The notes beneath the pieces are model-generated. The model was not told the origin of the DNA. It was given only the letters and a program-made list of their open reading frames with translations, and made no database searches. A program made the translations under genes and the position numbers. This document shows positions 59,311 to 64,000 of a stretch of 64,000 bases of DNA, one piece after another; the stretch's first letter is position 1, and each line of letters opens with the position of its first letter. The stretch is from Promicromonospora iranensis. GTDB lineage: Bacteria > Actinomycetota > Actinomycetes > Actinomycetales > Cellulomonadaceae. The stretch is taken from contig NZ_JAJQQP010000004.1 in NCBI RefSeq assembly GCF_028994805.1, positions 372,001 to 436,000 on the forward strand, read 5' to 3'.

Positions 59311-60432
59311 ATGGGCCTGCTGGACAAGATCAAGGGTGAGCTGGTCGACATCGTCGAATGGCTCGACGACACGCGCGACACCATCGTGTGGCGGTTCCCG
59401 CGCTACGAGAACGAGATCAAGATGGGTGCCCGGCTCGTCGTCCGCGAGTCGCAGGCCGCCGTCTTCGTCAACGAGGGCCTGATCGCCGACGTGTTCGAGC
59501 CCGGCACCTACACGCTCGAGACCCAGAACCTGCCCGTGCTCTCGACGCTGAAGGGCTGGAAGCACGGCTTCCACTCGCCCTTCAAGGCGGAGGTGTATTT
59601 CGTCAGCACCCGCCAGTTCACCGACCTCAAGTGGGGCACCAAGAACCCCGTCATGATGCGGGACCCGGAGCTGGGCATGGTGCGGTTGCGCGCCTTCGGG
59701 GCGTTCGCCGCCCGCGTGGTCGACCCCCAGAAGCTCCTGCGCGAGCTGGTCGGCACCGACCCGCAGTTCCGCACCGACGAGGTGCACGAGTACCTGCGGC
59801 AGAACGTCGTGAGCCACCTGGCGAGCGCGCTCGCGTCCGCCGGCATCCCGGTGATCGACCTCGCTGCCCACCACGAGCGGCTCGGCGACCAGCTCGCCGT
59901 CAAGCTCACCGAGGAGCTCGCGGGGCTCGGCATCTCGGTGCCGAACTTCGTCATCGAGAACATCTCCCTGCCGCCCGAGGTGGAGCAGGCGCTCGACAAG
60001 CGCACGTCCATGGGCATCGTCTCGTCCGGCACCGTGGGCAGCATGGCCTCCTTCCAGCAGTTCCAGGCCGGCCAGGCGATGGAGGCCGCGGCCGACGGCG
60101 GTGGCAGCGCCGGCGCCGTGATCGGCATGGGGCTCGGGCAGTCGGTGGGCAACGCGATCGTGCCGCCCACGCCCGCCGCGCCGGCGCAGCCCGCCCAGCC
60201 CGTCGCGGCATCGGGCCCGCCGCCGATGCCCGGCTGGTACCTCGGCAACGGTGGCGCGCAGACCGGCCCGTTCGACGACGCCGCTCTGGCCGCCCAGGCC
60301 GCCGCCGGCACGCTGACGCCCGGCACGCTGATCTGGCGCGCCGGCATGGCGAGCTGGGAGCCGGCGTCGTCGGTGCCCGACGTGGCGAAGCACCTCGGCG
60401 CGACCCCGCCGCCCCTCCCGCCGCAGGCCTGA
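59311..60432 (+). CDS. SPFH-domain protein with C-terminal GYF_2 domain (YdjI-like)
   Basis: 373 aa. ATG with GAGGAG upstream. Residues 1-45 are an amphipathic entry (MGLLDKIKGELVDIVEWLDDTRDTIVWRFPRYENEIKMG). The SPFH (band 7) domain follows from about 40 to 250 (LVVRESQAAVFVNEGLIADVFEPGTYTLETQNLPVL, GAFAARVVDPQKLLREL, LGISVPNFVIENISLPPEVEQALDKRTSMG). After a Gly/Ala/Pro linker, PGWYLGNGGAQTGPFDDAALAAQAAAGTLTPGTLIWRAGMASWEPAS is a GYF_2/DUF4339 domain. It is close in plan to B. subtilis YdjI, which scaffolds PspA at the membrane. A zinc-ribbon membrane protein follows 2 nt later. Confidence 0.87.
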   Translation: MGLLDKIKGELVDIVEWLDDTRDTIVWRFPRYENEIKMGARLVVRESQAAVFVNEGLIADVFEPGTYTLETQNLPVLSTLKGWKHGFHSPFKAEVYFVSTRQFTDLKWGTKNPVMMRDPELGMVRLRAFGAFAARVVDPQKLLRELVGTDPQFRTDEVHEYLRQNVVSHLASALASAGIPVIDLAAHHERLGDQLAVKLTEELAGLGISVPNFVIENISLPPEVEQALDKRTSMGIVSSGTVGSMASFQQFQAGQAMEAAADGGGSAGAVIGMGLGQSVGNAIVPPTPAAPAQPAQPVAASGPPPMPGWYLGNGGAQTGPFDDAALAAQAAAGTLTPGTLIWRAGMASWEPASSVPDVAKHLGATPPPLPPQA

Positions 60433-60434
60433 GG

Positions 60435-61631
60435 ATGGCGGAGCTCACCGAGGGCGGTACGACCGCCCACCGTTCCTACCCGTGCGAGCAGTGCGGGGCC
60501 AGCGTCGAGTTCGCTGCCGGGACCGGGACGCTGACCTGCCCGTACTGCTCGCACGCGCAGCAGGTCGTACCCGCCGGTGGCGAGGTGCGCGAGCACGACT
60601 TCGCGGCCCTCGCCGCGATGCAGCGTCCGGCCGCCCCGGCGACGCACGACTACCGCTGCGGCACGTGCGGGGCCATGACGACCAGCGACCACCTGTCGCA
60701 GAAGTGCGGGTTCTGCGGGTCGCCGATGGTCGCGGAGGTCGAAGGGCTCGGGCTGGTCCAGCCGGAGGCGGTGCTCCCGTTCGGCGTCGACCGGCCGGCC
60801 ATGCAGAGCGCGCTGCAGAAGTGGGTGCGTTCGCGGTGGTTCGCGCCGTCGGCGCTCAAGAAGGTGGTGTCCGCCGAGCAGGCGCACGGCGTCTACCTGC
60901 CGCACTGGACGTTCGACGCGCAGACCCGGTCCGACTACACGGGCCAGCGCGGCGAGCACTACTGGGTCACCGAGACGTACACGACCACCGACTCCGAGGG
61001 GCGCAGCCAGACCCAGACCCGGCAGGTGCAGAAGACGCGCTGGTACCCCGCCAGGGGCACGGTGGCGCGGGACTTCGACGACGTGCTGGTGGCGGGGACG
61101 CGGCGGGTCATGCCCGAGCACCTGGCCAAGCTGAGCCCGTGGCCGCTGGAGCAGGCGGCGGCGTACCAGCCGGACTACCTCGCGGGCTACGAGACCCTGC
61201 GGTACGACGTCGAGCCCGAGGCCGGGCTCGACGCCGCCAAGGGGAAGATGGCGCCGGTCATCGAGAACGACTGCGAGCGGGACATCGGTGGTGACGTGCA
61301 GCGGGTGCACCGCGTCGACACGAGCTACTTCGAGGTGACGTACAAGCTCCTGCTGCTGCCCGTGTGGATCGCCACGTACCTGTACGGCGGCAAGCCGTTC
61401 CAGGTGCTGGTCAACGCACGCACCGCCGAGGTGGTGGGCGAGCGTCCGTGGTCGGCCTGGAAGATCACGTTCGCGGTCCTCGCGGCGCTGGTCCTCGTCG
61501 CCGCGATCGTGTGGGCGGTCGTGGCGGCCCAGGACGGCGGTACGGCGAGCGTCGTCTACTCAGGGCTCTCGCTGTTGGGCGATCCCGGGTCTCATGAGAA
61601 TGTGAGGCTCCACGCGGGACCTGGCACCTGA
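60435..61631 (+). CDS. Zinc-ribbon membrane protein (YdjG-like partner of SPFH protein)
   Basis: 398 aa. The ATG lies 2 nt after the SPFH stop. Two zinc ribbons are present at the N-terminus: CEQCGASVEF-CPYCSHAQ (residues 17-40) and CGTCGAM-CGFCGSP (about 75-97). A long middle region has HWTFDAQTRSDYTGQRGEHYWVTETYTT and WPLEQAAAYQPDYLAGYETLRYDVEPE. LLLLPVWIATYLYGGKPFQVLVNARTAEVVGERPWS precedes one membrane helix (KITFAVLAALVLVAAIVWAVVAA) and a short tail. Gene order and domain plan parallel the pspA-ydjGHI system of Bacillus, in which YdjG-H-I hold PspA at stressed membranes. Confidence 0.8.
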   Translation: MAELTEGGTTAHRSYPCEQCGASVEFAAGTGTLTCPYCSHAQQVVPAGGEVREHDFAALAAMQRPAAPATHDYRCGTCGAMTTSDHLSQKCGFCGSPMVAEVEGLGLVQPEAVLPFGVDRPAMQSALQKWVRSRWFAPSALKKVVSAEQAHGVYLPHWTFDAQTRSDYTGQRGEHYWVTETYTTTDSEGRSQTQTRQVQKTRWYPARGTVARDFDDVLVAGTRRVMPEHLAKLSPWPLEQAAAYQPDYLAGYETLRYDVEPEAGLDAAKGKMAPVIENDCERDIGGDVQRVHRVDTSYFEVTYKLLLLPVWIATYLYGGKPFQVLVNARTAEVVGERPWSAWKITFAVLAALVLVAAIVWAVVAAQDGGTASVVYSGLSLLGDPGSHENVRLHAGPGT

Positions 61632-61707
61632 CCAGGGCGCCACGGAACCGTACGACCGGCCCGTCCGTTGGGTGACCGGCAGACGACGACCGCAAGGAGA
61701 CCACACG

Positions 61708-62115
61708 ATGCTGTGCCCCATCGACCAGACCACGCTCGTCATGTCCGAGCGCAAGGGGATCGAGATCGACTACTGCCCCACGTGCCGTGGCGTGTGGCTC
61801 GACCGCGGTGAGCTCGACAAGGTCATCGATCGCTCCGTCGAGACGGAGATCGCGGCCGAGAACCGGCCGGCGCCGTCGGCTCCCGGGGCCCCAGCACCGA
61901 TGGCCCCGCCCGTGCCGAACCCTGTGCAGGCGGGTCCCTACGGCTCCCCGCAGCCGGCCTACGACCCGCGCTACGACGACCGTCGCCGCGACGACGACCG
62001 TCGCTACGACCGGGACCAGGACCGTGACCGCCGGTACGACGGCGACCGCCGGTACGACCCGCGCTACAAGAAGAAGCGCAAGGAGTCCTTCCTGGAGAAC
62101 CTCTTCGACTTCTGA
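61708..62115 (+). CDS. Zf-TFIIB zinc-ribbon protein with Arg/Asp/Tyr-rich tail
   Basis: 135 aa, with AAGGAG before the ATG. Residues 1-45 carry the zf-TFIIB pattern: MLCPIDQTTL-x10-IEIDYCPTCRGVWLDRGELDKVID, with Cys3 and CPTC as metal ligands. A Pro-rich linker follows, then a low-complexity tail of repeated RRYD/RDDDRR units ending KKKRKESFLENLFDF. The charged tail may bind nucleic acid or form condensates; the hydrophobic end is a probable docking peptide. Third gene of the SPFH cluster. The function is unknown. Confidence 0.85.
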   Translation: MLCPIDQTTLVMSERKGIEIDYCPTCRGVWLDRGELDKVIDRSVETEIAAENRPAPSAPGAPAPMAPPVPNPVQAGPYGSPQPAYDPRYDDRRRDDDRRYDRDQDRDRRYDGDRRYDPRYKKKRKESFLENLFDF

Positions 62116-62157
62116 CGGAGCGTCGTCAGACCGGAAGTGCGCTTCTGCCCCGTGATT

Positions 62158-62188
62158 CGGCCCGAAACGCTCGAGACGGTTCGGGCCG
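62158..62188 (+). terminator. Hairpin terminator after the zf-TFIIB gene
   Basis: CGGCCCGAA (62158-62166) pairs with TTCGGGCCG (62180-62188) over a 13-nt loop. Confidence 0.65.
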
Positions 62189-62232
62189 GGCCGCTGGGTG
62201 GCGGCGCACTTTCGCGTTTCCTGCCGCGAAGC

Positions 62233-62263
62233 TTGACCTCAGGTTTGGTTGAGGTTCTAGCGT
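62233..62263 (+). promoter_or_regulatory. SoxR/MerR-type promoter with 19-bp spacer
   Basis: TTGACC (62233-62238) and TAGCGT (62258-62263) are separated by 19 bp, the overlong spacer typical of MerR-family promoters. The spacer region carries the dyad ACCTCA/TGAGGT (62236-62241 and 62250-62255). CCTCAGG-N4-GTTGAGG differs from the SoxR box CCTCAAG-N4-CTTGAGG at two positions. Confidence 0.7.
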
Positions 62264-62315
62264 CGTGCCGGACATGACGAGCGGCTGCCGGCCGCGATCT
62301 GCGAGGGAGCCGTTG

Positions 62316-63158
62316 ATGAGTGAGCTCGAGCTGGGACGACTGGGCCTGGTGCTGAACGTGGCGGACGACCGCGCCCACATCGAGGAGGCCGCTGAGGCCG
62401 AGCGGCTGGGGATCTCGACGCTGTGGCTGCCCGGTGGGCAGCTGGAGTCGCTGGAGCCGCTGGTCGAGCTGCTGCGCGCGACGGAGAAGGTGGCCGTCGC
62501 CCCGGCGATCATCCCGCTGGACCTCCACGGGGCCGCGGATGTCGCTCGACTCGTTAGCCTCCTGGACGACGGCGAGGCGGCACGGTTCGTCGCCGGCTTC
62601 GGTGCTTCCCAGCGGGAGGCCCGGCCGCTGGCCGGGCTACGCGCGTTCCTCGACGAGCTGGACGCGACGGGCGTGCCGGTACCTGCCGGTCGCCGGCTCG
62701 TCGCGGCGCTCGGCCCGCGCAAGCTGGAGCTCGCCCGCGAGCGGGCGGCGGGCGCGATCATGATGCTGGTGACGCCCGGCGTCACATCGCGGGCCTGGGA
62801 GATCCTCGGTCCGGACGCGACGCTGGTGGTGCACCAGCCGGTCGTGCTGGACACCGACGTGGACCGTGGCCGGCAGACCGTGCGCGGGATGCTGGGCTTC
62901 CTGCTGAACGTCGGTGGGTACGCGGCGAACATGCGCCGGATGGGCTTCGGTGACCGTGACATCGCCGACGTGAGCGACGAGCTGGTCGACGCTGTGGCGA
63001 CCGTCGGTGACGCCGACGCGATCGTCGCGGGTGTGCGGGCACACCTGGACGCCGGCGCTGATCACGTGGCGTTGTCCGTCCTCTCCGACGGCACCCAGCC
63101 GGGCCCGATCGAGGTGGCGCGCGCGGTAGCTGCCGCAAACCCGGCCCTGGCCCGGTAG
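62316..63158 (+). CDS. LLM-class F420-dependent oxidoreductase
   Basis: 280 aa from ATG 62316, with GAGGGAG upstream. It is a luciferase-like TIM barrel of the actinobacterial TIGR03620 type: LGLVLNVADDRAHIEEAAEAERLGISTLWLPGG, EKVAVAPAIIPLDLHGAADVARLVSLLDD, RFVAGFGASQREARPLAGLRAFLDEL and AGADHVALSVLSDG. It probably uses coenzyme F420, or FMN, for hydride transfer to an unknown substrate. The promoter carries a SoxR-like box, suggesting induction by redox-active compounds. The last 97 nt overlap the converging HNH gene. Confidence 0.87.
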   Translation: MSELELGRLGLVLNVADDRAHIEEAAEAERLGISTLWLPGGQLESLEPLVELLRATEKVAVAPAIIPLDLHGAADVARLVSLLDDGEAARFVAGFGASQREARPLAGLRAFLDELDATGVPVPAGRRLVAALGPRKLELARERAAGAIMMLVTPGVTSRAWEILGPDATLVVHQPVVLDTDVDRGRQTVRGMLGFLLNVGGYAANMRRMGFGDRDIADVSDELVDAVATVGDADAIVAGVRAHLDAGADHVALSVLSDGTQPGPIEVARAVAAANPALAR

Positions 63159-64000
63159 ATCGTGTCGTCTGCCGCCCAGGTTAGATCCGGCCTGGCCCGT
63201 CGCCGGTTCCTGGGGCGGGTCAGCCCGCGCTGGCCGGGCGGCCGGTAGGCGATCGCGCCCCGCAGACGCGGTGCAGCACAGCCGATCGTGTAGCGGCTGC
63301 GCGGGACGCGTCCGCTCGGGTTGCCCATGCCGACGGCCGGGGTCCACGCCGGTACCGGTTGCCGGGGGCGTTCTTGGATCCCCTCTGCCACGGGTGCAGA
63401 GCGTTCGGGTGCGGTCGGCGCGTCCTCCTGCCCCGTGGCCGGTTCCAGTGCCGTGGGCGTGATGGAGACGGACTTGTGCCCTGGTGCGGTGTCACGGGCC
63501 GGCCGGGGAGGCTGGGGCGCGACGGAGACGGACGTGTGCCCTGTCGGTGTGGTCGTCTCGACCGCGTGGCGGCCGTTGATCTCGGTGGTCTTCTGCCGCC
63601 ACCCCGGTGCCTGCTTCGCATGATTGCACCGCACGCAGAGCCCTTGCCCGTTGTCCAGGCTCGTCTCACCGCCCTCGGCATGCGGGGTGACGTGGTCGAT
63701 ATGCCGTACCGGGGCGTCGCACCATGACGTGGCGCAGATGCCCTGCTCCCGGACGCGCAAAAGATCCGCCAGCCCCGGTGGGTGGAACCGCGCCTTCGAC
63801 GTCGTGGCCAGCAACCGACCCTTCGGATCGACATAGATCGCCCGCAGCCACGCAGCGCCCGCGTCGATCCCTTGCGCGGCTAGGTTCCGGGTCACAGGGG
63901 CCGGGACGATGCCCGCGCCCGAAGGCATGCCCTCCACGACCACGCCGGGCTGGTCACCACCGGTCAGCAGGGTCTGGTCGGAGACCAGCAGATTGAGCGT
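63062..64000 (-). CDS. DUF222-type HNH endonuclease, N-terminus beyond the window
   Basis: The frame is open to the window edge, giving the C-terminal 312 residues. The HNH site is WCDAPVRHIDHVTPHAEGGETSLDNGQGLCVRCNHAKQAPGW, with zinc cysteines (CATSWC, CVRC) and the catalytic His-Asp-His. This is the C-terminal domain of the DUF222/HNH family that is multi-copy in Micrococcales. Downstream of it is a low-complexity region containing an imperfect repeat (TSVSVAPQ and KSVSITPT; also GACGGAC-N-TGTGCCCTG twice in the DNA near 63470 and 63530). The tail overlaps the LLM gene by 97 nt. The role of the family is not settled. Confidence 0.85.
   Translation of the reverse strand, partial: TLNLLVSDQTLLTGGDQPGVVVEGMPSGAGIVPAPVTRNLAAQGIDAGAAWLRAIYVDPKGRLLATTSKARFHPPGLADLLRVREQGICATSWCDAPVRHIDHVTPHAEGGETSLDNGQGLCVRCNHAKQAPGWRQKTTEINGRHAVETTTPTGHTSVSVAPQPPRPARDTAPGHKSVSITPTALEPATGQEDAPTAPERSAPVAEGIQERPRQPVPAWTPAVGMGNPSGRVPRSRYTIGCAAPRLRGAIAYRPPGQRGLTRPRNRRRARPDLTWAADDTIYRARAGFAAATARATSIGPGWVPSERTDNAT

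Overview
The window is about 70% GC or more by eye, gene-dense, rich in GTG starts, and carries family signatures of high-GC Gram-positive bacteria: an ECF41 sigma factor, a BTAD-type regulator, DUF1918/DUF1876 domains, an LAXTG cell-wall sorting signal, an F420-type LLM oxidoreductase, a HAIR heat-shock operator and a DUF222-type HNH protein. The secreted GH16 glucanase with a ricin-type lectin domain resembles the beta-1,3-glucanases of Cellulosimicrobium/Oerskovia. Together with a GH127 arabinofuranosidase this points to Micrococcales, probably Promicromonosporaceae or Cellulomonadaceae. That placement is inferred, not proven. I see no rRNA, tRNA, CRISPR array, insertion sequence or prophage; this looks like ordinary chromosomal accessory DNA.

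Layout. 0-12 kb is a redox and regulator island. It holds a PQQ-type sugar dehydrogenase lipoprotein with its TetR regulator, a Tat-signal SDR coupled to an aldo/keto reductase, a kelch lipoprotein, and two sister SDRs flanking an MFS transporter. These face XRE regulators of the MmyB/MLTR type, and one XRE gene leads into a fourth SDR. 12-16 kb holds a GNAT, an intracellular GH127 and a secreted GDPD/PI-PLC-like protein. 16-22 kb is a second redox cluster: a YedY/sulfite-oxidase-like molybdoenzyme with ferredoxin reductase and DUF6510, an ECF41 sigma factor, an NDH2-like flavoprotein, and a three-domain pseudo-receiver/thioredoxin-reductase-like protein without the redox cysteines. 22-28 kb holds a MarR regulator, a Baeyer-Villiger monooxygenase translationally coupled to a lipoprotein lactonase-like protein, an LAXTG surface protein and an FAH-family hydrolase. 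30-35 kb repeats the theme of the first island: TetR, PQQ dehydrogenase, two SDRs and an XRE/MmyB regulator. 35-47 kb holds NhaA, a BTAD regulator, two alpha/beta hydrolases, a DsbA-like protein, TetR with twin operators, isochorismatase plus a GlxA-type regulator, small membrane proteins, AraC and MFS. 47-54 kb holds DedA, Lrp with DDAH and ornithine cyclodeaminase, GH16, Hsp20 and an S66 peptidase. 54-64 kb holds moeA-moaE and moaA, a PanE-like reductase, a universal stress protein, an SPFH/zinc-ribbon envelope-stress cluster, an LLM oxidoreductase behind a SoxR-like promoter, and a truncated HNH gene.

How it fits together. Moco genes at 54-58 kb could serve the molybdoenzyme at 17 kb. Six SDRs, an AKR, flavoenzymes and four or more one-component regulators suggest detoxification of carbonyl, quinone or xenobiotic compounds. 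Several regulators sit beside clear palindromic operators, which makes this region unusually readable for regulatory wiring.

The most unusual non-coding signal is a dispersed intergenic hairpin family with the fixed arm motif CGTTGAGTGCTGG (three copies, always between converging genes), plus two other long hairpins built from internally repeated words. The second is a shared palindrome, core GGACGNCGTCC flanked by CCAGG/CCTGG, in front of two of the three XRE/MmyB regulators.
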